From: Otatea glauca
Taxonomy: Eukaryota > Streptophyta > Magnoliopsida > Poales > Poaceae
Direction: 5' to 3'
DNA length: 64,000 bases
Assembly (NCBI GenBank): GCA_036346275.1
Contig: JAYEVK010000437.1
Location: forward strand, 182,527-246,526
Shown here in pieces: positions 46,136 to 57,396 of this stretch. A program made the position numbers and the translations under genes. Under the pieces are notes generated by a model, which had not been told where the DNA came from, searched no databases, and saw only the letters and a list, made by a program, of their open reading frames with translations. Numbering within the stretch: the first letter of the stretch is position 1; every line of letters starts with the position of its first letter.

Positions 46136-46204
46136 GGTTGTAAACTGAGAGTGTGTGGGACTTAGTGAATGGCAAGGGGTTTAGCGCGGGAGAAGGGCAT
46201 CCTA

Positions 46205-46315
46205 GAAGGTTCTAGGCTTGAAACATCCGGGATGAAGTCATCCCAAACGGTTTAAGCCTAGAACCGTTTGGGATAAAGTCATCCTAGACGGTTTAAGCCC
46301 AGAACCATCTGGGAT
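46205..46315. repeat. ~41-bp direct repeats with a perfect 13-bp inverted repeat
   Basis: Units around GAACCGTTTGGGATAAAGTC repeat with period about 41. ATCCCAAACGGTT (46240-46252) and its exact complement AACCGTTTGGGAT (46262-46274) flank a 9-base loop. Such clustered short motifs resemble sub-terminal transposase-binding arrays of CACTA elements, but here they lie between genes. Confidence 0.8.
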
Positions 46316-46493
46316 GATCCAGTTTTATTTTTTTTGCTGTCAATATTTATTTAAGTTTGTGTCATTAATTATAATACATATATACATCTCATTAATTTTA
46401 ATCAATACATATATCACATTAATTATAATACATACATCTAACTAATTATAATTAGTGTACATCTCATTAATTATAATACAAACATGCATCTCA

Positions 46494-48396
46494 TTAATTA
46501 TTTTTTTGTACAAAAATTAGCCCTTCACGATGATCATCACGTGTGTAGCTCGCTTCCTCAGGTTGGCCTTCCTGGATCGTGACGCCGGTACCAACAAGAG
46601 GCAACTCGTTAAACTGATTGTATTCTTCCTCATCTACCACATTCTCGACTCCGACAATCCTCCTTTTTCCCTGAAGAACAACGTGCTGCTTCTTGTTGGA
46701 TGGGTCGGTTACATAGAAGACTTGAACAACTTGGTTAGCGAGAACAAATGGTTCATCTTGGTATCCGACACGTTCAAGGTCCACAATTGTGGTGCCATCA
46801 TTGTCAACATTCATGTGCTGCAGGTTAACCCAACGGTACCGAAATAAGGGCATCTTGAAGAGTACGTAGTCGAGCTCCCAAATTTCCTCATTGAACCCAT
46901 AGTACGAGCTCCTCGTCGATCCAGCTGTATTCAGCGCATCAATGCGAACACCGATGTTCTAGTTTGTGCTCTTCATGTCCTGATCTGTCGTGTAAAATGT
47001 GTACCCATTTAAGTTGTATCCTTTTCATGTTATAACCGTAAATGCTGGCCCTTTTGCCAACCATGTCAGTGTATCACCTGATGAGCTTCCAGTGATGGGT
47101 TATTGCTCCTTGAACCATCTATTGAACTGGAGGTTATGCTGTCTGATGATCCAGTACTCCTACCGCGACGGATTCTCTTGCCGTAGCCAGTTCTTGTGCT
47201 CGTCGATATACGGGGCCACAACAGCCATGTGTTGCAAAACTGTGAAATGGGCTTTAGCGCACGCAACTGGATCAGGCGTGTTTGCTTTCCTTCCGATGGT
47301 CCCGATCCCCTGGAGCCTCCCCTCATGGCGGGATTGATGCACACCTATCGGTTCGACCTGAGCCATGTAATCCACATAGAATTCGACGACATCTTTGGTT
47401 GCATAATCTTCGATAATGCTACCCTCCGGTCGAGATCGATTCCGTATGTAGGACATGAGAATTCCCATGTACCTCTCGAACGGGTACATGCTACGTAGGA
47501 ACATAGGCCCGCACATCTTTATCTCCCTCACAAGGTGAATAATGAGATGGACCATGATATTGAAAAATAATGGAGGGAAATACATCTCAAGATTACATAG
47601 AGTTATGACCACCTTGGCCTGCAGAGCATCAGTCCTTCAGGATCGATGACCTTCTGAGCAATTGTGTTAAAGAAAAAACTCAGCCTTGTAATTGTCTCTC
47701 GGACCTTACTCAATAAAATACTTCTAATTACCACAGGGAGCATCTGTGTCATAAGCACATGGAAATCATGGGACTTAATGCTAGTTAAACTAAAATCTTG
47801 CATCGAAACAAGTCTCTTCATGTTGGACGAGGAACCGAACAGAACTTTCACACTATGCAAGCACTAGCATAGTTCGGTTCTCTCGACCTTGGACATAGTG
47901 TAACAAGCAGGTTCGCAGTACGTTCGGCTTTTATCGGTCTCTTTCGGTGCTAACTCAGGTCTGATGCCCATATCGACCAAGTCAAGCCGTACGTTGATAC
48001 CGTCCTTTGTTTTACCCTTAATGTTCAGTAAGAGACCAATCAAGCTATCGCATACATTCTTCTCTATGTGCATCACGTCAATGTAGTATCGAACTTCTAG
48101 GTGATCCTAATAAGGTAGGTCCCAAAATATTGATCTCTTCTTCCACATGCTCTTCTCACGAGTCCTCGATTTACGTGCTTTTCCTAGCGCAACATCCAAG
48201 TTCTTAACCATGTCATGAATTCCTATCCCGCTTGAAGGCTTTGGAGCTAAAGCATCTTCGGTCGTGACATCGAATTGTTTCTTCATCTTGTGGTATGGGT
48301 GATTCCTCCGAAGGAACCTACGGTGATGCATGTACATGGTTTTGCGCGAGTGATTCAGCCACACACTCTCGGTATCATCTAAGCAGTGAGTACATG
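46494..48396 (-). pseudogene. CACTA-1 transposase TNPD, C-terminal part
   Basis: Continuation of the gene from 57397. It starts with CTHCLDDTESVWLNHSRKT and RRNHPYHKMKKQFD (Transposase_21 core). It goes on through MHIEKNVCDSLIGLLLNIKG (47.9-48.1 kb), a DUF4218 block (FLRSMYPFERYMGILMSYIR, 47.5 kb) and a DUF4216 block (PLFRYRWV, DEPFVLANQVVQVFYVTDP, 46.6-46.85 kb). Domain order is that of full-length TNPD. Reading frame changes between blocks indicate either introns or decay. Confidence 0.85.
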
Positions 48397-48399
48397 CTT

Positions 48400-48625
48400 C
48401 ACTACAAGAAACAGTGAAAAATTCGTGGGCCAAATCAAAACCCACGAATTTATATATTTAAATTCGCGGCTTTCTAAAAAACCCACGTATTTAATTAAAT
48501 TCGTGGGCCAAAAAACACCCACGAATTTATATATTTAAATTCGTCGGTTAATACAAATACCCACGAATTTAAGTAAATTTGTGGGCAAAACAAACTCACG
48601 AATTTATATACGAATTTAATAGCCC
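48400..48625 (+). repeat. Left TIR and sub-terminal array of CACTA-2
   Basis: Repeats of AAATTCGTGGG and its complement CCCACGAATTT every 20-60 bases. This class of repeat is the presumed binding site of the TNPA-type protein. Confidence 0.85.
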
Positions 48626-48990
48626 CGCGGGCTTCTCTCTCTCTTCTCTCACCCTCGCCTCGCCGCGCCATCGCTTCGCCGCGCCCGTCCGCCCCGCCCA
48701 CCAGCGCGTGCTGTTCGACCGCCGCCCCTAATCGCTCGACAAGAGCAGCCGCCCGCTGCCTCGCAAGCAGCGCGATCGCCCGCCTGACGCCGCGTCGCGC
48801 CGCCGCCGCGAAGTCGCCGATCGCCGCCGCGCCTCGCCGCCTTTCGCCCGCCGCCGCCACCACGGCCGACCGCCGCAAGGCCGCTCGCCGCCCGCCGCTG
48901 CGCCATCGCTTCGCCATCGCGGCGCCGCCCGCCATCGCTGCACCACCCCGCCCTCCTCGACCTCCGCGACGCCCCACCGGCGTTGGAGAA
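48626..48990 (+). promoter_or_regulatory. GC-rich promoter/first-exon-like block of CACTA-2
   Basis: About 360 bases of very GC- and CpG-rich sequence (CGCCGCC-rich) that ends GTTGGAGAAG/GTATATTTC, a good splice donor (GT at 48992). It is unlike the AT-rich DNA on either side and may be the element promoter and leader, or captured host 5' sequence. The long frames on the minus strand are compositional. Confidence 0.5.
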
Positions 48991-49496
48991 GGTATATTTC
49001 ATCTCATTTTATATTCGTTTGAAGTCATTTCATCTCATTTTATATTGGCTGCATATGGTATATATATTTTTATTCTGTCATTGCCGCTGTATATAACGTT
49101 AGAGTTTAGGGTTTATGTCGAACAAGAGAGAGCCTAGGCGTCACCGCTTAGAACGGCGATCTCACATTTGCTTGTGAGGTGCGCGGTTCCGAATTGTCCA
49201 ACGATTTTGGACAAAGACGAGAATGTTGGTTGTTGCATGGGCCCGTGACGTGCGAGCGATCCGAACGTGATTTCGCCGCATAACCCCGTTGTTCTCCGAC
49301 GCACCAAAGATCAGCGTGCGCTTGGAGAACAATGGGTTATGCCGCCAAATTTCGCTCGGTTCAGAGCGCACGCCACAGTCGCATGCAATGGCCTCCATTC
49401 TTGGGTGGGTTTAGAACACATCATTCCTAATAGGGTTGTCTTTGTCACCTAAGCCACGGTCGACGCTGATATCGTTTCATTTGTTTAGCTTTGAGA

Positions 49497-51655
49497 ATGG
49501 GTGACGATCAAGGGCTTATGTATGACGGATGGAGGAGTGATGGGGCACTCTAGGAATGGGGCAGATCACGGATGCTTTCTTGAAGCAAGCATTCCCTGGA
49601 GGAGCTGAATATGTGTATTGCCCGTGTACCCTCTGCGAGAATAACAGCTACTACAGCAAGGATATAGTGCAGTCTCACATTTGCAAAAACGGGTTCATGC
49701 CTAATTATTTGGTGTGGACCGTCATGGAGAGGCCGTAGAGCAGGCCATTGAGTTGGACCATGGGGAGGATCACGACCGGATGGAAGAGATGCTGGATGAT
49801 CTTGGCAGGGGGATTGAATTTAACTCCGGAGAGGGGTCACAGCCGGAGGAGGTTAAGGAATTCTATAGGCTACTTGACGCCTCGGATGAGAAGCTGCATG
49901 ACTTGACCAATGTGACCGTCCTGCAGGCGGTTACACGGCTTATGTCGATGAAGCGAAGTTCAACTTTTTGAACAAATGCTTCAACGCTTTGCTTGAACTT
50001 ATGAATGATGTCCTTCCGCCTAACCACAAGATGCCAAAGGATTTGTACCAATCAAAAGTTGATGGCCGCCTCGGATGAATTACCGTAAGATTGATGTGTG
50101 CGAGAATAATTGCTTGTCGCTCGAAGGATCATGACAAGGATACTCATTGTATGCATTGCGGTAAGTGTAGATTCGCTGAGGTGGTAGATGAGGAAGGGGT
50201 ATCGGTGACTACAAAGGTCGCGACTAAACAGCTTGGTACATGCCGATCAACGATAGGCTTAAACGGTCAGTACATGTCAAAAGAAACAATAAACATATGC
50301 GGTGGCACAAAGAAGGTAAACGTGAGGACCAAGACCCGGATATGATGGTGCATCCGTCTGATGGCGAGGCATGGTAGGCATTGGACCGATTCGATCCTGC
50401 ATTTGCAAGCGACCCTAGGAGTGTCCGTCTTAGTTTGTCCACGGACGGTTTCACACTTTTTAGCACAAGCGCTAGCCCCTACTCTTGTTGGCCGGTCTTC
50501 ATCATGCCATACAATCTTCCACTTGAGATTTTCTTGAAAGAGGGGTTCATATTCCTTGCTCTTGTCATTCCAGGTCCTAACCATCCAGGGAAGGATCTCA
50601 ATGTGTTCATGCGGCCCTTAATTGATGAGCTGAAAAAGTTGTGGCGAGGGGAAAAGGCATACGACAGCGTTGGTGGTAGAGAATTTACCTTACGAGCCGC
50701 ATACCTGTGGTCGGTCCATGATTTGTTGGCATATGGCATTTGGGCTGGCTGGTGTGTTCATGGTCGCCTGTGTTGTCCAATTTGTATGGCTGACTCTGAT
50801 GCATTCAGGCTCACGCACGATAAAAAGATCACATTCTTCGATTGCCATCGACGGTGGCTTTCGGCGAGGCACCCTTTTAGGAACGATGCCAAAGCATTTT
50901 GAAATGGAAAGAAAGTTAAAAAAGGGCCGCCGAAGTGACTCACAGGAGAGGAGATAGCTGAATGGCATAGTCGACTTCTACGATCTACGGAAGTGGGTTT
51001 CACTGGCTATGGAAAGGAGCACAACTGGACTCATATTTTTTTCTTTGGGAGCTGCCTTCAAACAGCGGAGTAGTCACAACGTCATCCGATTCCAGCGGTG
51101 ATATATTAGACTACTACGGTGTTGTACAAAACATAATTGAGTATACCTTTGGGGGTGCCAAAGAACTGAAGGTTGTGTTTTTTTATTGCCATTGGTTCGA
51201 TCCACACAACGGCACATGTGTCATTGACTTTGGGATTTGGAGGTAAAGCACAGTTCGCGGCTTCAGGGCCACATCAATAACATTGTGCTTGCACATCAGG
51301 TTGAGCAGGTGTACTACCTGAGCTATCCTCACCGTAGCTTGAAGGCTTGGTGGGTTGTATTTAAAGTTAACCTCAAGTATATCCTCCGGGATGTTTCGTA
51401 TGTGGCAAGCAACGAGAGGATGATGTGGGTGATGTATATCAAGAAGAAGCTATGGGGATTCTTTCCTTGTCTCCGACGGGCAGACTCGATCAATTACCTA
51501 CCGATGCCACAGACGTAATAACTGATGAACCAGGCCCTTCACGAAAATGCCCTCAAAAGTCAGTAAGGATTGCACGTCTTCAAGCACGCCTCAATGAAAT
51601 ACGAGTCGCAGAAGCGCATTCCACGCCAGCGACTTTTGATATGTATATTTTGTAA
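49497..51655 (+). pseudogene. CACTA-2 transposase TNPD with internal deletion
   Basis: The transposase-associated start (MYDGWRSDG) is followed by a stop and frame change. Then come FLKQAFPGGAEYVYCPCTLC, LQAVTRLMSMK and CMHCGKCRFAEVVDEEG. The Transposase_21 core frame 50381-50902 follows (VRLSLSTDGFTLFSTSA, YSCWPVFIMPYNLP, WCVHGRLCCPICM, FFDCHRRWL). At about 51050 the text jumps from FFWELP directly into the C-terminal DUF4216-like block (YYGVVQNIIEYTFGG, ILRDVSYVASNERM), ending near 51655. The middle, including the MHIEKNVCD region and DUF4218, is missing. This copy is unlikely to encode active transposase. Confidence 0.82.
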
Positions 51656-51794
51656 GATTATTGTTGCCTCGCTCATTTGTACAAGTCCTTGTTGTCTCCT
51701 TCATTTTTACAAGTTATTGTTGTCTCATTCATTTTTGCAAGTTATTGAAAATTATTTGTAAACTCAGATACTAACTCTTGTCAAATTTGAATGT

Positions 51795-54508
51795 ATGAGT
51801 ATGTTCAGGCATCAGGTTGACAAGCTTAAAGGCAAGTTCAGCGGGTCATCCTCCAGAAGGTCGAGGAGTAGGGGTTCTGATGCTCAGGACTCGACGGCCG
51901 ACAGCGCCATATTTGCTGGGGCTACGCAGATTAGACAGCGGCAGGAGCAGCTACAGAGGTTATTTTTGCAGGCACGAGAACAGGCGCGGGAGCAGCCACA
52001 GGAGGACGAGGGGCAGGTGGGGGTTGAGGAGGAGGGGCAGGTGGGATGTGAGGATGAGGACATGGGCGAGGCGGACGACGAGGAGGTCGTTGGGGGTGGT
52101 GGCGGTGGGACGACAGATACAGATGCAGACACCGAGACCAAGGCAGCGGCAGATGTAGAGTTGGCGGCGACCTTAGAGCCAGTTGAAGAGGGCGGGTCTT
52201 CTTCGGTACCATCAGGTATATGCGTAGTATTGGATTATCATTTAATGTCCATATTTACATTGTAATGTCTATGAACTAATGATTTGCATTTTAGGTTTTG
52301 TAAAACCGTCTCAGTTCGTCCGAGATGCAACCTGGCCGATAGGAGGTTGATAGAGCTACACGGGAGCAGGTAACAGTTATATCTTTCATTTCTTTTCTTT
52401 TAGAATGAGCTAAGTGACAACTTATTGTTTTGATGCATCTTTGTCTTGTATTTTGTTGTAGGCACTGGAAAGAGCCGGGTTGGACTGGGACAGGCCACAT
52501 TACAAAGGTTAACGCCGTGCTGGGAGCCCTTGCCGCTACTACTACCCTGGCATGGCTGAGTCAGGCAGGGATAGATTCACAGCCCACAACTGGAAGCACT
52601 GGGCGTTGAAGGAGAACGTGGAAGGAGGCGAAGACAACCGAACATGTCAGGGCGCAGTGTGGGTTGGCTTCTGGGTAAGTTTGCGTTATGTATTTACTCT
52701 ATTTGAGTATTGCTTTAAATGTAAATACAATTTGACAATGTGTGATTATATGCAGGAGAGGTTCTAGCTTGAGAACGAAGACGATTACAACGCTTTGAAG
52801 AAGGCCAAAAGCGTCTTCAACAGGGCGGCACAAAAGGTTGTTGGAGATCGCTCAAGAATGCACTGATTCAAGCATCATCAATTTTACAAGAGGGTGAAGA
52901 AGGTGAACATGAGAAGAGGACCAGAGGCGAGGAGGATACACCTGACAGAACAAGAGTATCTCCAGAGCTCGTTCGATTGGATAATGAAGGACATAGAGGC
53001 TTGGAGGTGGATGTGTCGGTACTAGGCGTCGGAGGATTTTCAAGAAAAATCAAATAGAAATCGAGGGAACAGAAGAAGTAGATTGGGGAAGCACAAGTAC
53101 GGCACAGACGGACACATTGGCCTAGAGCAACACATGGTAAGTATCGGTATTATAATTGTTAGTGAATTTGTCACTATGTTTCTAACTTTGCACCGTAGGA
53201 GGCTGAAAGTGGGAGTACTCCCACTTTTGTGGAATTTTACATCCGGGGGCACCAAGGCGAGGATCCACAGAACCCGGATATTTTGTGCGACGACGGGGCT
53301 AGTGAGAGGATGGTAAGTATAAATGACACAATATGTTTTGTGCAAATTTACATCCAGGAGCACCAAAATGCTGTTTTGCAGGCATCATATGCAGAACAAA
53401 TGACACAACATCATGGGCCGGAGTTTGATTGGAGGGCCGCGCCGGTCGATGTGGAAGCGTTGTACCACGCTGGAGGGGGCCTAAAGCATGGGAGGTTCGT
53501 TAATAAAACTGATTTTAATTGTTTTCGCTCTACTAAGGAAAAAATGTTGCATGGTCACATTTCAGTATATATCGTTTGTAGGTGGGCCATGGGGGACGGA
53601 GTTGACTGCGATAGTCTTCCACGAGGCTCAGTTTCCTCACAGGGGAGTGCTCGCTTGTCGAGGTTCGCATGGGAAGCACAAGCGCACAAGTAGGCTCGTG
53701 AAGCGCGAGAGGAGGCTCGTCAAGCGCGAGAAGAGTCTCGTCAAGCACGAGAGGAAGCTCGTAGAAGCCGAGAAGACTCAGAATACATGAAAATGTATCT
53801 GCAGGTACAATCTCAACTTTGAACAAATCGCTCAATTGTATATTTGTGATTAAAATCTAACAAACAATCTATATGCAGCAACTGTCACAATCTCTTGGAC
53901 CTAACGTGCCAATGTTTCACCCTCCTGTTATGCCCCAGGTAAAGATACTTGAGTTCATTACTCTCTAATTCACTTAGCTCGTAAAATCATGTTTCTCACA
54001 AACTTGACAATTATGTCATAGGGCTCCCAGCCACCTCCCTTCTACATGTTTTCTCCGCACGTGCAGCCACCACCACAAGGAGAAGCATCACAGGGTGCTC
54101 AGCCTCCCCCGACGTCCTTCATAAACCCTACTGGGATGCAGGCACCACCCCTAGGAGATGCACCTCAGGTTATATGAAATTCTCATGCATTCTTTATTTT
54201 TAAAAAACTCTATTCTGTATACTTTATATCACAAACTATGATCCACAGAGCTCCCAGCCTCCTAGCCCTTTCTACATATTCACTCCACAGAGGCAGCCAC
54301 TTTCTGTAGGAGAGGCACCACAGGTAAATACGGATCGGTTCAATTCGTTATTCAAAATTTGAATGAATGATTTATATGTGGCATAATGTACCTGTCTATG
54401 CCTTACAGGGCTCCCAGCCTCCAAACCCGTTCTACATATACCCACCACCTATGCCAGGCCAAGGAATGCCTATGTACTTCAACCCGTGGGCCCTGCAGCC
54501 ACCTTAGA
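51795..54508 (+). pseudogene. CACTA-2 TNPA-like gene, multi-exon
   Basis: Exon 1 (51795-52215) encodes a Ser/Arg-rich start, a Gln/Arg coiled coil (RQRQEQLQRLFLQAREQA) and an acidic/Gly tract. Exon 2 starts at 52295 after TTTTAG but soon meets stops. A later exon gives YYYPGMAESGRDRFTAHNWK and WALKENVEGG, typical of the TNPA/Transposase_24 region. At 53400-53490 lies EFDWRAAPVDVEALYHAGGG, which splices over an intron (about 53496-53580) to a Pro/Arg coiled coil (repeated VKRE/VKHE units). Small repeated exons then encode QPP..FY peptides (see separate feature), ending at the stop in 54506-54508. It would bind sub-terminal repeats; damaged. Confidence 0.6.
53877..54508 (+). repeat. Tandem Pro-rich mini-exons of CACTA-2 TNPA
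   Basis: Four short blocks begin near 53880, 54020, 54250 and 54408. The last three open with (G/S)SQPP, contain FY(M/I)(F/Y), and all end in a CAG/GT or CACAGGT donor, separated by AT-rich introns of 80-130 bases that end in CATAG, CACAG or TACAG. They look like duplications of one exon-intron unit. Confidence 0.65.
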
Positions 54509-54539
54509 CGACACCACAGGTATGGATGTCAAAGACATT

Positions 54540-56850
54540 CTAAGTTTGCGAAACGAGCTAAGTTTGTCAATTGTGAGCCAAACCAAGTTAAATTGAGCTA
54601 CCTTCACAAAACTTAGTCAATTATATCACATTTAGGCAAATAAAGGTTAATTCTGTCAAAGTTGAGCCAAACTTAGTCAACTTGAGCAGATTTAGCTATA
54701 CGTGCAAAACTTAGTCGATTTTATGACATTTAGGCAACTCTTTCTTAAACCTTGCACAAATCATCTCAATGTTCATACTTGAAAAGGTTTACTTGTGTGC
54801 TTATGAAAGTTCATTGTTGTGCTCCTGTAGATATGTGATGGTTTACCAAATTATTAACCCATTACGTGCTATTTGATTTTTTCTTTCTGTCAATAACATT
54901 TTGATTTAGAACCTTATATTGTGCTAACTTGTTGGAATTGAAAAGTTATCTTAAGACAACTTGTTGAATTGTAAACTTATGTTTTAAATGCTTTATATGG
55001 CATCCTTGTAGAATGTGTTGTTTGCCCATGTACAATCTGATTGTTTATCCTTGTAGAATGCCTTATATTTGTACTTTGTATACTGAACTCTTAAAATGAT
55101 TACCTAAACTCTTAATTGCTTCTTTGAACTATTTTCACTGTTTGTTATCTTTTGAATACTCAGTGATGCAATTAGGGTCTTTGGAAGTTGAATTAAATAA
55201 TTTTAGTTGTAATCTTGGCCTTGAGCTAGATGGTTAACTTCTGTTAATACTAGAGAGTATTACTTTGATGCTTCATTGACTATGAGATTGATGTTCATAT
55301 GTTATCACAGCATATCTTGACTAGCTCGTAGTTGTAGTTCTTATATATAGTATCTATTCTTGTTTAGCTTGACCTGTCATATTGATATTCTCATATTGTG
55401 TCCTGGTCGAATAGTACTATTCTGAACTTGTTTCGTGTGAATCAACATAATTTAGGTAAGAAAAGAGTTAAATGCCTTATTTGCTAAACTCTTGCTAAAC
55501 TTACTCGGTTTTAGCACATTTAGCAAAAACCGACGATATGTTACGTGTAACACAACCTAAGTTAATCTTGAACTTGCAGGTTTCTGGGTCACGCCTCCAA
55601 AGACGTATTAACGATTTACATCATAGAAGACATCTTCAACAGCACCGGCGGTGGTGTTAGCACCCACAACTCCAACAACCCCGAGGCATGAATTCCATTG
55701 TGAGCTCGATTGGTGTATTACTGTTGTACTTTATGACTTGTTATGATGGATAGATTGTGATCGACTTATTGTGATGGACTTATTGTAATGGAATGTGGAT
55801 TGTATCTATTGCGGTTGTAATGTGTTGTACATCATTGCGTAGTTTACAAATTGCCGTTGGATGTGTGATTGATTATCTGAGGATCTGCTAGAATGTCTCC
55901 TTCTGGTTTGAGAGATTGATATATATATTATAACTCCAAATGTTTTTTTGTCTGCTGAGTGGATGTCCTATTTACTAGAGAGGACTTGCCGAAATTTTGT
56001 ACATTTCGGTGACTTAGTTTTAAGCCGGTTTTAAAGAGTTAAAAGGTTGGTTTCAGTCTTTTAGTAGAGGTAATAGGTTTGGTGTCTCGTTTGTTAATTC
56101 TTTATTCGCTTGAACTTCGTTGTGGAGTTTGATGACCTTGGTGAGCTAGCTGCCCCCTCCCTTCCTTCCTCTTGCTCAAATTTAGGAACATTAGTTGCAA
56201 TTTAGTCGATGTGCAGCAGATGGACAGATGCTTCTGTAGGAAATTTAGTTGATTCTTTTAGTATATATCAATCTGAGTAATCTGTTGCAATAGTGATAAT
56301 TTAAGTTGAAATGCATAAATCTGGATTGATGATGTTGCCATATGAGTTGCATATATATGTTTGTGATCTAGTCATTTGTATTTTTTATTATTGCAAATAT
56401 ATGTTCAGTCATTTTGTACATTCAGAGTTGTTTTTGTCATTTTGTTGCTTTTGTCATTTCCGACTTCTATGGCAAATGATGATATTGGGTTTTGATATGT
56501 GACTTGTTCTGAATGAATGACAGAAACACATTCATCTTCAAATGACAGAACAAGTCATGTCAATGTAGTTTCCCGTTTCCAGAGTTGGATCCAGCTGCTA
56601 AATGCCATTCATTCGATTGATACTTTTGCATCCAGCTCTGGAAATGGAACTGCTGCCAATGGTATATATTGCCATAAAAAATATGATGCTAACTACTTTT
56701 CTTTTTGCTTTTAATTTGTTCTTTTGTGTTAGTGTTTCTGATCAGATTTGAACAAAATAGATGATCCTTATTCTTCGCTTAGCAATTTTTAGTTTCAATT
56801 TCCTTTTTGCCTTTCCTTTTGTTCTTTAGTTGTTATATGTATTGAGTGCG
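54540..56850. other. Long noncoding 3' region of CACTA-2
   Basis: AT-rich. At 55580-55690 is a short GC-richer block after an acceptor-like TTGCAG (CCGGCGGTGG, CAACAACCCCG) that could be a last TNPA exon. At 54545-54730 the word AACTTAGTCAA recurs. Nothing else recognised. Confidence 0.5.
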
Positions 56851-56858
56851 ATGCATAT

Positions 56859-56860
<2 letters not shown>

Positions 56861-56935
<75 letters not shown>
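56861..56935. repeat. (AT)n microsatellite, 75 bp
   Basis: Uninterrupted AT dinucleotide run, about 37 units, just before the right sub-terminal array of CACTA-2. Confidence 0.97.
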
Positions 56936-56938
<3 letters not shown>

Positions 56939-56969
56939 TTGTGTATAAATGACTGATAAATTAAGTGAG

Positions 56970-57393
56970 TTATTAAAACCCACGAATTTATCTAGGCGCC
57001 CGATAAATTGCTTGGTTCCTTGAGCCCACTTAATTTAACAATTAAATTGTGGGTTTATTAAGCCCACGAATTTAATGATTAACCGTGGGTTATATAGCCC
57101 ATTTAATTTAACAGATTAAATTGTAGGCTACGTTGGCCCACGAATTTAATCTCTAAATTGTGGTTTCAGTGCACTAATTTAACTCGCATTCCCAGCTAAA
57201 TTTGTGAGCTTGGCAGCAACCCACGAACTTAACTTAAATTCATGGGTACCCACGAATTTAATTGATTAATTTCGTCGAGTTAAATTCGTGAACTAAATTC
57301 GACGGTTTGCCCACGAATTTAACTTAAATTCGTGGGTTTTGGCCTAAATTCGTGGGTTTCTGGCCCACGAATTTTTCCCTGTTTCTTGTGGTG
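56970..57393 (+). repeat. Right sub-terminal array and TIR of CACTA-2
   Basis: At least a dozen CCCACGAATTTAA-type and complementary copies, denser than at the left end, closing with TTTCTTGTGGTG. Confidence 0.88.
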
Positions 57394-57396
57394 CTT

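Larger units (their letters stand above)
48400..57393 (+). mobile_element. CACTA element 2, complete, inserted in CACTA-1 TNPD
   Basis: Ends CACTACAAGAAACAGTG (left) and CACCACAAGAAACAGGG (right, reverse strand) agree at 15 of 17 positions. CTT lies on both sides (48397-48399 and 57394-57396), the 3-bp target duplication of CACTA elements. Length 8,994 bp. It has sub-terminal CCCACGAATTT arrays at both ends, a GC-rich leader, a TNPD gene with an internal deletion, and a multi-exon TNPA-like gene, all on the plus strand. Confidence 0.95.

Noticed and set aside
45620..46148. Several overlapping Gly/Arg- or Pro-rich open frames
   Set aside because: They follow from the minisatellite composition and exist on both strands.
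48495..48977. Long Ala/Arg-rich open frames in the GC-rich block
   Set aside because: Low-complexity translation of CGCCGCC repeats, open on several frames at once; no domain.
56795..56983. Ile/Tyr-repeat open frame
   Set aside because: Translation of the (AT)n microsatellite.
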